Source: Bradysia coprophila | Lineage: Eukaryota; Arthropoda; Insecta; Diptera; Sciaridae | Length of the DNA stretch: 64,000 nt | Reading direction: 5' to 3' | NCBI RefSeq assembly: GCF_014529535.1 | Contig: NW_023503373.1 | Span: forward strand, 744,001-808,000 | Part shown: piece by piece, positions 16,603-26,732 of the stretch | Layout: each line of letters begins with the position of its first letter | How positions within the stretch are numbered: position 1 is the first letter of the stretch | Program-made: the position numbers and the translations under genes | The notes under the pieces: model-generated | What the model was told of the DNA's origin: nothing | The model's database searches: none | The model's input: the letters and a program-made list of their open reading frames with translations, nothing else

Positions 16603-16729
16603 AATAATTAATAAAAATAAAATTAGATTCAATTAACTGTACGTTGTGAAACTTTAAACTCGACTCACTCTTTCAACGATACAACGAATACTAGCTGCGT
16701 AATGCACAGATTGAAATTATTTATTGCGA
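16603..16729 (-). promoter_or_regulatory. Cathepsin L copy B promoter and non-coding first exon
   Basis: This is the counterpart of 10886-10999: minus-strand AATAAATAAT at about 16726-16717, then GCAGCTAGTATTCGTTG, ending in donor GTAAGT at 16602. Conservation between paralogues about 1-1.4 kb upstream of their ATGs supports a promoter plus 5' UTR exon; the exact start site is inferred. Confidence 0.6.
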
Positions 16730-17330
16730 AACGAAATACAAAAAATGTTCAGCAGAGTGCTTGTGGATAAGCAGATGTGAATGAACGAACGAATGAATGA
16801 ATGAACGAGAGAGAGAAAGGAAGAGGAGCATTGTAAATAAACATTTAAGTCGTATACGTACAAGAGCAAGTGAATCCAATTTCGACTTATATCATTTACA
16901 GGGTGTTTCACAATATCAGCGTTGGTGTAACGTGAAGATTAACAAATAATTGTAACTTTATTTATATGTTTGATTAACAAATAGACTATCGGTTAATTTT
17001 GGTTCTTCAGTAAAATCTCAATCACAAGGAAAATAACAATCCATTATGTCTTGGTCATTTATCCTACTTCCTACATACTATCAGATAACAAGATGTATTT
17101 TTGCTATGATACGGTTCATAAACATTAGATTGATTATTGTTTTGGTATTAACGTCCGTGTAGACTTTAGATAGCCTTACTCGGCCTTACTCTGAATGGAA
17201 AATTTTGAAACATTTATAAAAAAACTTTTTGCCTCCCTAAGATAAGGACATGGAGAAAGTAAACTCAAAATTACTAGCAGGACCAGTTTATTTAAATGAA
17301 GGGACTATTTTTGTAAAAACGTTTTTTTTC

Positions 17331-18042
17331 TATATTTTAGCCGAAAATTCTCAATCGATTTAGAAGCCTCTAATATCGTCTTCCATAGATTAATTTTGCC
17401 AGAACCGAACGCGTTTTCAAATATTTAGAAGGAAGTGATAAAATTAAATTGAGATTTCGTTATCTAGTTGTTAAATTAAACAGCTACTAGTTTTCGATTG
17501 CTCTCAAGTGTCCTACAATGGGGTTAAGTAGTGTGAAAGTTGGGAATTCCACTTTCTTCAACCGTTCAATATTCAAGTATCCACTTTTCACTTCGAGAGT
17601 GGACTTATGTGGACATTGTAAATTTTGAAAAGTCTGTTGTGCTACAAAGTAATGGGCAATCAGAATTAAATCGCCACTCAGCATAGATTACATTTTAAGC
17701 TCAATTCAATATTAGGTGTTAGAAAATAAATTCGATCATTTTTTTAAAGGGTATCGTTTGCTTTCCGTGCCTTATGTCTTATCTAAAAACTATCTGTGAG
17801 ACCAAGACTGCAAACATGCACACTTCTTGTTCAAACTTATATTTCAACATTTGCAACAAATTTGCAGTGGAAAGTTCACTGACACTGACTGACTGACTAA
17901 TATGTCGTTTACATTCTTTGGTAAGATTGAATTTACTTTCTCAGAACTTTTTTCTATATTTTAGCCAAAAATTCTCAATCTTCTAATATCGTCTTCTATA
18001 GATTGATTTTGTCAGAACCGAACGCGTTTTCAAATATTTAGA
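17331..18042. repeat. Segmental duplication, copy 2, between 90-bp direct repeats
   Basis: Copy 2 of the segment (17427-17945) is bracketed by direct repeats at 17331-17428 and 17953-18042 that share TATATTTTAGCC and GAACCGAACGCGTTTTCAAA. In place of the TTAA foldback of copy 1 it carries about 170 bp of unrelated sequence, which itself begins and ends at TTAA. Confidence 0.7.
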
Positions 18043-19092
18043 CGGGAAAATCGAGTACCATCTTCTGAGAAACGTTAAAATATTTTTTCCCAAATTTAGT
18101 CTTTGCTAACTTATCTTTCACAAACATCATGTGTTACTTATGAGCCTTTCTGACTTAGCCTCTGACAATCGGCATCAGATCAATTTGGTATGATTATCCA
18201 TCGTCCTGAAGCGACCACATCAAATACTATTCTCATTTTCATGGGAGTTTTGTTTTTAATCTAAATTGAATTATATATTTTCTTTAAAAAGTAAAAAAAT
18301 TTCACTAAGTCTCTTATGTAAATTACGGCAGAATAATGTTTAAAAAGAATAGTGGATTACTTCCTTGTTTGGAACTTTTTATTTTGCCAAGTGTAGTGTG
18401 TAATTACATAAGTTACTAAGCCCCGGATAATGAGTTTTAGCACTCATATCACTGCTATGACGCATTTCACGGGGAAAGTGAGTAGAATTATTTATGTTAT
18501 CAATATCCTGTATCATTTGATTTTAATATTGTTAGTCCAGGTTTCAATATTAAATAATTTCAAAATATTCCACACGTTTTGTTTCTAGTCATATTTATAT
18601 TACCCAATGACGAGTAATGCTCGGCGAGCATCATTTCTGACCCTTTATATATTGTAATCCGATGTGGAATAATCTACTGAAAATCTGAACCTTTTACTGA
18701 ACTACTCGTTCGTTGATATTTAGAAACAAGTGAATTACACGGAAAATCCTATATACATGTAAGATCTATAAGTGGACTTAGCACCCCCATTTTTTGGCAT
18801 ATAGCTGAGGAATGCATATTGCGAAGACTGTAGTTAAAATAGCTGTGTAACTTATATTATACCCATCCAAGTACTAACCGCGCCGATTGATTCTTAACCC
18901 GAAAAACAGGTCAGCTTATCGCTTGTAGCCCGAAGCTTTTCATCAATTTTCGTTCTAGCAATAAATCACTGACTCATCTGACCAATCTACTTTAACTCTG
19001 AGTGGTTTTCTTTTGTATGGATTTTTTTTTCTTCATTTTGTTTATTTAAACTCGACTCACATCAAAATATGATGTTAGCTGATTCAAATTTT

Positions 19093-19228
19093 GTTTTTTA
19101 AATATTTTTTGCGATCCCGAAAAATAGTCAAAGTTTGTATGGGAAAAAACTCTCCCATATATTCCCATACAAACTTTGATGATTTTTCCGGACCGCTAAA
19201 ATGATTCCAAAAATTGTAACAAAATTTT
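19093..19228. repeat. Foldback repeat
   Basis: The core is TCAAAGTTTGTATGGGAA against its complement (19130-19181). It extends outward through diverged arms (GATCCCGAAAAATAGTC against GATGATTTTTCCGGACC). No coding content. The intergenic stretch 16730-19238 otherwise holds only the duplication above and shows no gene. Confidence 0.7.
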
Positions 19229-19238
19229 TTGCATCACG

Positions 19239-19696
19239 AAAGTATAAGCTCAGATACAAGTGATGAAATGGATAGTGACGATGAAAACGAAACAGACGGA
19301 AGTGTTTGGCAAGTCTCTAGTGAGTCTAACGATTGTTGCTGCTAAAGCAACTGCTAAAGATTGAACTAAATGGAGCAAAGTTCCATACAAGTCCACTAAC
19401 CAAAGTTTCAAGAAAACGTTTTTTAATGTCTCTTCTACCTCATAAGTTTGCCACCAAATACTCTGATTGATACACCGGAAGACGCCTTTTTCCTGTATTT
19501 GTATTTCAATAATTTCATGCTTGCACAAAAATCATAAAATTACGAGCATCGAATTTGAAAACAGGATCAACAATTGGAAGACTAAGCATGTGATTGAAAT
19601 GCGTGTTTTTCTCAGAGTGCTGTTAACTGCTGGACATCTCAAGAATCTTGCCACAACAATACGAACTACATTACCTTCAATAGCCGGAAACTCATA
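19239..19696 (+). pseudogene. piggyBac-like transposase fossil (N-terminal part)
   Basis: Three pieces in shifting frames resemble the start of a piggyBac-family transposase. The first is an acidic, Ser-rich stretch (SSDTSDEMDSDDENETDGSVW from 19248). After a frameshift comes a piece with the TAKDxTxW pattern (ATAKD, a TGA stop at 19362-19364, then TKWSKVPYKS). The third is a helix-rich piece from about 19540 with VIEMRVFLRVLLTAGHLKN, which resembles the conserved EMxxFLGLLxLAG block of the family. The DDD catalytic core was not found, so this is a truncated, inactive relic. It is close to several TTAA-bounded non-autonomous elements, consistent with past piggyBac activity. Assignment rests on motif resemblance only. 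Confidence 0.6.
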
Positions 19697-20075
19697 GACA
19701 CGGAAATTCCATCTGATGTACACCGAAACACTTTTGTCAATGTTTACATTTTCAGTTTACATTTTATTGGAAGATAAAACACATTCAATTTTTATGCTTA
19801 GTTTCCCCTTACCAAAAAACTACTCCGTGTGCGAGACAAAACTGAATTTTTTCAATTTTTTCTTTGTTTATTTGACAGTTTGCTTTCTCACGGCTCTCTC
19901 ACGGAGTACTTTTTGTTGACTGGAATGGACACTTTATTCAGATAATTCGGAGAACCCTGCACCACATCCGGTAGATTCCGTTGACTTGCACCTTGACTTG
20001 TAACACCCGACGAATCCGATGATGACTCGTTAGTGTGGCGCGAATGCTGCGATGGGCTCGGATTGGGGCTGAAAT

Positions 20076-20366
20076 TATGTTTTCATTCTGGAGTACCAAA
20101 AACGTCACATTCACTCACCAAATTTAGTACCAAAAGAGCAACATTCTCCCCTACTCTTTTCTCTCAATTTTCATTCCCGCTTATGTCATTTTCGATCCCA
20201 TGTTTATTATTTCCCAGATGTGTCAAGTCGTTGTATGCACGTGAATATAATTTTTTTAGTGTTTTTTGACAATGCATTCATATGCATTGCATTGCTACAA
20301 TGTGTTGTTCAGTTTGGTTGTTATGTTTTTTTCGGAATGTGACTTTGGTACTCCAGTATGAAAAAT
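20076..20366. mobile_element. Terminal-inverted-repeat element
   Basis: CATTCTGGAGTACCAAAAAC (from about 20081) and GTGACTTTGGTACTCCAGTA (to about 20360) form inverted ends of about 28 bp around 220 bp of T-rich, non-coding sequence. The flanks are TTTT on the left and AAAA on the right, so target-site duplication is unclear. Confidence 0.6.
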
Positions 20367-20467
20367 AGTATACACACCTCGGATCAAAACGGTGTTTTTT
20401 TCGACCCAGGTGGTTAAAACGTCCGAGGATGGAACGGAGCTCCACGAAGCGGTATGTAACATACTAT

Positions 20468-22419
20468 TTATTTAATATTAAACCGGCGATAAAAATGAGT
20501 TTCCAGCCACCTTTCTTCGTCTCCATTGTCAATTGGGCGTTTACGATCGGTTTTCATCTCTAAAACTATCGCATCGAATCCCTTAATTCCAACCGGTTTG
20601 ACGATATCGTTATCGTTCAAATTGACACCTCTGTGGTTCAGTGCTTGCGTTTTAGTCGCAACGAAACTCATTTGTTCGATACGCTGCTTTAACTTCCGTA
20701 TGGTATCCAAGGGACTCACTTGGACGCTGCCGTACGAAGTAGTATAATTTTTGCCGATAATAAACAAACGGATTTTTGTAGGCTTTGTCGTTGCACTATC
20801 AAATGGTGTTAACGCCCGGTTCCGTATCTTACAGTACAGTGTATCGACGTGCGGTGCAATGTACATGTCTAGCAATAAATTGTCCCGTATTTCGTCCACA
20901 AGCTTGTTACACGGTTCGAACTGTAATTCGTAGAATTTCAAAATAATATCACGCAGTTTTGGCTCCAATTCCAAGAACAATTTGAATCTACTGCTTGAAA
21001 TCACATATTTTTGCATTTCCTGTTGATCGAATGTGGCTAGTGCACAGAGTCCGCCGTACATGGCGACATTGTTTGGTGAAATCATATCGGGAAACTCGCA
21101 ATGTTCGAAACTGCTTTGTACGAAGTGCTCGGCTGCGGCTTTGTAATCCTTAGCAGCTAGATATGCCAGACCAGCAGCGCATTTTAATTTGGTAAAAATT
21201 AACTGATTCCCGTCGTTGCTGTTTCCTTCACTAAAGTCCAGTGTTGCGACCGCCTTAGCCACATAAATGGATACATTTGACCATGTCTTCAAAAATATTG
21301 ACACCTTAAACACATTCAGGCACATATTTTAACAATATCGTTGCCTCTGGAACAGTAATCTAGGCCTTGAAGATAACATCTCAATGCAGTCGATAAATCG
21401 CCACAACTCAAATAGTGGTCACCCAAATCGATATGACCGCGACGGATGCCTTCAATGATCGAATTTGATTTGTAGCTTTCCAGATCGTTGTCCAGTAGCT
21501 CCAATTTCTGTGCAGCATCTTTGGTGCGCGTTTTTACCCACATTGGATCGTATAGCGGCATATCCTGAACTGTTGATTGGGCAGAATCGTTTGAAAATCC
21601 ATCATATCCATTTGTGACTTTTCTGTGCAATGATCCGTATATGGCCACATCGTTTAAAGTGATAGCGTATTCGATGGCTATTTTCAGCGCTTTCATTCGA
21701 AGACTGGGATGCTGATCCGCTATGTAAATCAAACGATGTAGTTTGGCTAAGCCGCTGAACGATTCATAAACTTTAATGTCCAACGTTGGACTTTCCAATT
21801 GACTTTCCTTGAATACAGAGGCGCTGACTTGTATTTGTGAGTAGTGGTGCCCATGAGACCCTTTTTATTTATTTTGCTGTAAAAGTGCTGGTGCTCAGTA
21901 TGAATCAACCTTCGAGTAGTGGTGCCCAGGCCTCACTTGTCCTGAGAAGTCGGCGCCCCTGCTTGAATACGGTTGGTAGTCGGTGATCGACTTGCATTGG
22001 CTCCATTTCGTTCTATGTAAATAAAAGTAAAAATTTAAACTTAGGTTCAGGCATGCAGGAAAACTTTTTTTTTTGATTGATTTCTGAGATCTGAAACTTC
22101 GATCAGGAAGGTCAATGGAAAATAAAAGAGAAAAAGTGGGAAATGAAAGCGGGAAATGAAACTTTTAGCGGAGGAAATGAGACTTCAATCGGGAAATTAA
22201 AATTTTTAAGACTTATAATTCTCATCGCAAAACCAATTCTCACCGAGGAATGAAACTAAAATTCCCCGGTGCCCGGTATCATTGATTTTGGAAAAAATAT
22301 TTCCCTGTATACCAAATAACCAAGGATAGCGTGAATTTCCACACCCGCTTGTCAAGCGACGTCAAGCGACACGATTTAGTGCATAAGTACTGGCTTACCT
22401 GTTTCAATTCTTGAGCCAT
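20468..22419 (-). pseudogene. CSN1: CSN1 (COP9 signalosome subunit 1) copy with C-terminal ubiquitin-like domain, disrupted
   Basis: Exon 1 (22419-22399, MAQELKQ) is joined by a GT-AG intron to 22012 (NEMEPMQVD, typical of insect CSN1 starts). The body matches CSN1: [78 protein letters not shown]. After IRNRALT, where CSN1 should continue into the rest of its PCI/winged-helix domain, the frame instead runs into a ubiquitin-like domain (20779-20555: [44 protein letters not shown]). Two lesions are seen. A 146-bp MITE with its 8-bp target duplication adds 154 bp at 21808-21961. An extra AT at about 21319-21322 shifts the frame between IVK and MCLNV. The retained intron argues against a processed copy. 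If the AT is a sequencing error, only the MITE lesion remains, and translation could start further in. Confidence 0.75.
21816..21961. mobile_element. hAT-type MITE inside the CSN1 copy
   Basis: Ends are CAGAGGCGCTGACTTG (left) and, inverted, CAGGGGCGCCGACTTC (right). The element is flanked on both sides by the 8-bp duplication CTTGAATA (21808-21815 and 21962-21969). It contains two direct copies of GAGTAGTGGTGCCC near its ends. The 8-bp duplication and CAG-N-G termini are typical of hAT transposons. Removing element plus one duplication restores an uninterrupted CSN1 frame (VFK-ESQLESPTLD). Confidence 0.9.
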
Positions 22420-22548
22420 TTTATTTGATAATCATTCTTTGTGCGTAAAAATTTGAAGCAACATTTGCGAGAATGCTTGTGGGTTCGTTTATTTACTTTA
22501 TTTTTTTATATTGTGTCATACAGTGAAGACGTCCAATCCGCGCGGTAT

Positions 22549-22952
22549 ATAGGCTACATCGCGAGGGAATAAACGCACTCACTTGCTGTGGGGATAAACA
22601 AAAAACATAACCTCACATGTCAAAGTTTCAACAAAAATATTCGTTGCTGATTTGTGTTTTTAAATTTTTTTTAAGCTGAAATTTTGCTAAAAAGGTAAAT
22701 GCACAGTTGAAATCATGTAAAAATATGTCCAGTGTAGTGTTTACTATCATGTAATTTGTGTATTTTGTCGTGTCTTACTGTGTCGTCCAGAAACAAAACA
22801 AAAACTTAACTTGAAACATGGATTTAGACGAAATGCCAGGATATTGTGCTGTAAGAATGTGCAGGACGAATCCGGTCAAAGATAAGAAGAAACTGTTTCG
22901 TGTTCCAGTGGTGAACAGTCGATTCGAAGAGATTAGTAGAGCTCGTCAAAAA
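22549..22952 (+). repeat. THAP inverted repeat, left arm (404 bp)
   Basis: This arm contains the upstream region and first 45 codons of the THAP frame. It appears identical in inverse orientation to 23234-23637, with no indels (coordinates of paired bases always sum to 46186). The spacer is 281 bp. Confidence 0.95.
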
Positions 22953-23240
22953 ATGTGGCTCGAAGCACTCGGAATCAATGATGCAGACGAAAACCGGATG
23001 AAGCATTTGCGAGTCTGCGAAGATCATTTCGTTAGCGGCAAAAGTGCAGATTTATTTAATAGAGATGATCCCGATTGGATTCCGACTGTTAACATGAGTA
23101 ATTGGAATGAACATAGAACAGTTGCTGAAGATACGAATTCACCATTCCTCTTCGTTTTAGAAAAGACTCCAGATAGTTGCTGTGTGAGGTGGTGCATGAC
23201 ATACCCACCGGAAGACAGAAAGAGTATGTTTCATTTTTGA
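22818..23240 (+). CDS. THAP-domain zinc-finger protein, truncated by inverted repeat
   Basis: A 140-residue open frame starts at an ATG in good context (AAACATGG). Residues 1-90 form a THAP domain, a C2CH zinc-binding DNA-binding fold. It has Cys10-x4-Cys15 (GYCAVRMC), an invariant-type Trp (MWLEAL), Cys67-x2-His70-Phe (VCEDHF), and an AVPTIF-like end (DWIPTV). A second THAP-like start (CCVRWCMTYPPEDRK) begins near residue 127 and stops after SMFHF, exactly where the right arm of the inverted repeat begins. The frame therefore looks cut short, and a longer protein with at least two THAP units probably existed. THAP proteins are transcription factors or domesticated P-element-type transposases; I see no transposase core here. 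It is head-to-head with the CSN1 copy, about 400 bp between their starts. Confidence 0.7.
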   Translation: MDLDEMPGYCAVRMCRTNPVKDKKKLFRVPVVNSRFEEISRARQKMWLEALGINDADENRMKHLRVCEDHFVSGKSADLFNRDDPDWIPTVNMSNWNEHRTVAEDTNSPFLFVLEKTPDSCCVRWCMTYPPEDRKSMFHF

Positions 23241-23637
23241 CGAGCTCTACTAATCTCTTCGAATCGACTGTTCACCACTGGAACACGAAACAGTTTCTTC
23301 TTATCTTTGACCGGATTCGTCCTGCACATTCTTACAGCACAATATCCTGGCATTTCGTCTAAATCCATGTTTCAAGTTAAGTTTTTGTTTTGTTTCTGGA
23401 CGACACAGTAAGACACGACAAAATACACAAATTACATGATAGTAAACACTACACTGGACATATTTTTACATGATTTCAACTGTGCATTTACCTTTTTAGC
23501 AAAATTTCAGCTTAAAAAAAATTTAAAAACACAAATCAGCAACGAATATTTTTGTTGAAACTTTGACATGTGAGGTTATGTTTTTTGTTTATCCCCACAG
23601 CAAGTGAGTGCGTTTATTCCCTCGCGATGTAGCCTAT
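23234..23637 (-). repeat. THAP inverted repeat, right arm (404 bp)
   Basis: Inverted copy of 22549-22952. Read on the minus strand it restarts the THAP frame at 23369 but reaches a stop after 45 codons, at the arm's inner edge. From 23638 to 24454 I see no further gene. Confidence 0.95.
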
Positions 23638-24454
23638 TAGTGGTATGCGTAGTATGGTAGAAAATGCTGCATAAAAGAGCGTTCAATTCCGATAATTTGA
23701 ATTTTTGAACAAGAATGAGAATTCACAACCAAACCAGGATATGAAAAATAATTTGTTTTCATTGTATCGTACACAGCTTTTACTATAAGTATAACCATTA
23801 ACGAGAAAGACACACGTTCAATTTCGATTTTTGAGAGAATTGATCATCATTTTGGTTATAATAATAAGCCAACCACTACCTATATTGACTAGAGGAAGAG
23901 AGTGTAAGCTTTCATAATCCGATATAACACTTTCATGTGGACTTGTCGGACTTGTGGACCTTCCTAGAAATTTATTTGTGAAACTTTCATTCACTCAATC
24001 GTCTTACATTTGTTGTTCCTCGTTTTTGGAGGTAACTTCTAAATTTTTAATAACATATGAATTATACGTGCACGTAGATAGAGTTGTGGTCGTAATAACA
24101 CTTGAAGTTAAGTGTTTGCTCGAGTAGTCTTAGTTGCTTGAGAATCGCTGCAGTGATCAAACTTTTAGAAAACATTCTGTTTATTTCGTGCAAAATTATT
24201 TATTCGAAAGGGCTATATTTCACTATATTAATTCACATAAATTTCTGTTCATTCCACTTTTGGTCTTTAATTTAGAAAAGTTGAAAATTTTCTTTGGAAA
24301 TAGAGAGACATAAACACTATATCAAAGTTAAATGCAAAATACTTTTTTGTGAGATATTTGAGTAATAGTAATGTTACGAGTCGAAAAATCAAAATATTAA
24401 GTTTAACGAACTACGTACTCAATTCAACATAAAAGTCCACCAGTCCACATAAAT

Positions 24455-24896
24455 TTATTTAGCAGAAAGAAAATGGTGACAGATTTTCTCGAAAGTTTCT
24501 TTGGTAATCAATCCGTTTTCAACTGAAAGAAAATAAAAAAAAATATGGAGAAATTTCAAAGTCTTTGACAACACGATATGATTACCTTTGTCTAATTCTT
24601 CGAGCTTTTTCTCTACAGCGTCCTCATCAACTTCGAAATCCTTTCTTATCTGCGGTAATAACACAGCTATTTGAAAGGTGGGCATGATACCATTCTTACT
24701 TCTATCGTTCCACAATCTCTCCATTCCTATTATCGAAAAAGAGTTGAGTTAGAATCTATAGAACAACAAAATACTATGAAGAATTGAAGATGGACTTACG
24801 TGTTACTTCTTTCGAATCCTGAAATTCAATTTTGAAATGTATTTATTAATGTTTTTCTGCTTGGATCATTTTGTATTGAAAAAATATTCTTACCAT
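24455..24896 (-). CDS. Small four-exon protein of unknown function (76 aa)
   Basis: Minus-strand exons 24896-24894 (the ATG alone), 24818-24800, 24726-24586 and 24522-24455 join in frame across GT-AG junctions. They give a 76-residue, charged, soluble protein beginning MDSKEVTRMERLWNDRS and ending ICHHFLSAK. There is no signal peptide or membrane segment. The middle (KKLEELDKVENGLITKETFEKI) looks faintly like an EF-hand-type helix-loop-helix, but the calcium-binding loop residues are not convincing; I do not recognise the family. A TATA box about 80 bp upstream and an AATAAA overlapping the stop codon (TAAATAAA) support a real, compact gene. Putting the first intron directly after the ATG is unusual but phase-consistent. 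Confidence 0.65.
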
Positions 24897-24972
24897 TTTG
24901 CAGTTGAGAAGCTTCGTTTTCCGTGGTTAATTTTGAATGAATAATAAACCGAATGTAGCACCCACCCTCACT

Positions 24973-24980
24973 TTTATACA
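24973..24980 (-). promoter_or_regulatory. TATA box of the small four-exon gene
   Basis: TATAAAAG on the minus strand, followed by about 75 bases of leader to the ATG at 24896. A start site around 24945-24950 would fit the usual 25-30 base spacing. From here to about 26265 there is no gene that I can support. Confidence 0.7.
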
Positions 24981-26084
24981 CTTTTCTGGATTGTTATTTT
25001 GCGTTTTCAAAAACAACAAAACATTTTTTTGCAATAATAATATAATTCGGTATTTTCATTGCTAAAAATAAGAAATTTCAGTAATCTAGAGCGTACAATT
25101 TGATTAATACCCAATTAATCTGAATATAGAACACGAACATACAATATTCGAAATGCGGAGAAGCGATGGATACATTATTTCGCTGAACATTGAACTCTTG
25201 CAATGAATGGTGACCTATTCCGTTTACAATTGTACGATTTTTTCTATCACCAAAAGGTTTTTCAAAAAATTGATTGTCGATTACGATGTCAAACGCTGTG
25301 TGAACTTAAATACTCAGAAGAAATCTAAAACATCAAAATAAATCAAAGTTTCTACAGAATTTTAAGGGTACTTCCGACTGAAGATGTAGAGTGGTGTAAG
25401 TATCTTGGTTTTTAGTTCAGGAAACTTTGAAGAAATCCATTTAAACCGATAAGCTTCAACGACATAAATATCCAAAAAATATTTGTACAAAAATGTTGGA
25501 CTTGCATATAACTTTGAATGCAATGAATATGGTGTGTTCCTAACTCTGAAATATTTTAAAATTATCTCATTCTGAGCCAGTCGAATCAGTTATTTTGCCA
25601 AAAATATGAGTAGGCACGCTGAACTCGAACACAATAGAATTATTGACTTGCATCCAATTTTTTGCTTTATCATTCAAAAGTATTTGTACTATGCATGCGT
25701 GCATAGTCATCCAGAAAACAAACTCATTGAAGAAAACACAGCTTTGAGAATTGTGTTGAACAAAACCACATCGTAAAACTGCAGCTGTTGTGTGCAATCG
25801 GAAAAATATGTCTGAGAGAGTGTAGAACGTCGTTCAACAGGTCAAAATTTACAATTTCAAAAAGCCCGCTCGAAATTCGAACTACTTTTTAAGGAATTCA
25901 TAGGAATATGTAGGAGAATCCGGCCTTAACGAGAAAAATATGAGTTTAGTAAAGAAAAAATCATCTGAAAAAATTTTACTTTCGCAATTACGATTGCAAG
26001 ATTCATATTGCCAGCATGATATGATTGTGAGCGACAAATCGATCTTTTCCAATAAAAACCAAACCAATAGTTGTCAGCTCCATT

Positions 26085-26185
26085 TTACATGAAAATGTTT
26101 TTTACAGTGTCTTACATTTGTATGATACACTGTCAAGTTTCACTACCCTATTTAAAGTAGCACTTATGCTAGAAGTGCATTGATA
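26085..26185. mobile_element. CAACG-end MITE, copy 2 (left end degraded)
   Basis: Shares TTTTTTACAGTG, GATACACTGTCAAGTTTC and ACTACCCTATTTAAAGTAGC with the copy at 27759-27922. The right end AGAAGTGCATTG fits the family terminus; the left terminus is not clear. Confidence 0.5.
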
Positions 26186-26732
26186 TTGGTCATGCGTAAT
26201 TGAATTTTGAAAGATCCGTAATAAATCCTCGCTCCCACGGATAGCCACTGATGTTATTGAGCATTGGAACAATTTTATTTATCTAATTCAATGCGTCGGT
26301 CGACCAACAACCTAATGTTTCTACTGCGTTGGAGAAGTAATTATTTGCATTGAATCCACGTAATTTGTGACATGAACTTCAACACGCATAGTTGAATCGG
26401 ACCATGTCCTCTTGCATCAAATATTGAATTGTTAAAAATTTCAAGAAATGTCCTGGGGCGAAACATAGCTTTCGTAGAATTTCCTTGTTGTTAAAACCGT
26501 TGAATATTCATTCAAGCCATATCCATACTCAATGAAAAATCACTCTGTTTGTAAATAATGCTTTACAACTTTTATTGACTAATTAATCCAAATACAAATT
26601 TTTATAAAAACAATTGTAGCAAAAAGAATGGCAGACTCCTAGCGTAAATTCCTCATTCAATAAATTCGTATTAAGCTGCCGGTTACGACCCAATAATGTG
26701 CCGCAGTAAACTAAAACTAACGACAATCGATA

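Noticed and set aside
22549..23637. Simple foldback sequencing artefact
   Set aside because: Not fully excluded, but the 281-bp unique spacer with coding content argues against a template-switch palindrome, which normally has little or no spacer.
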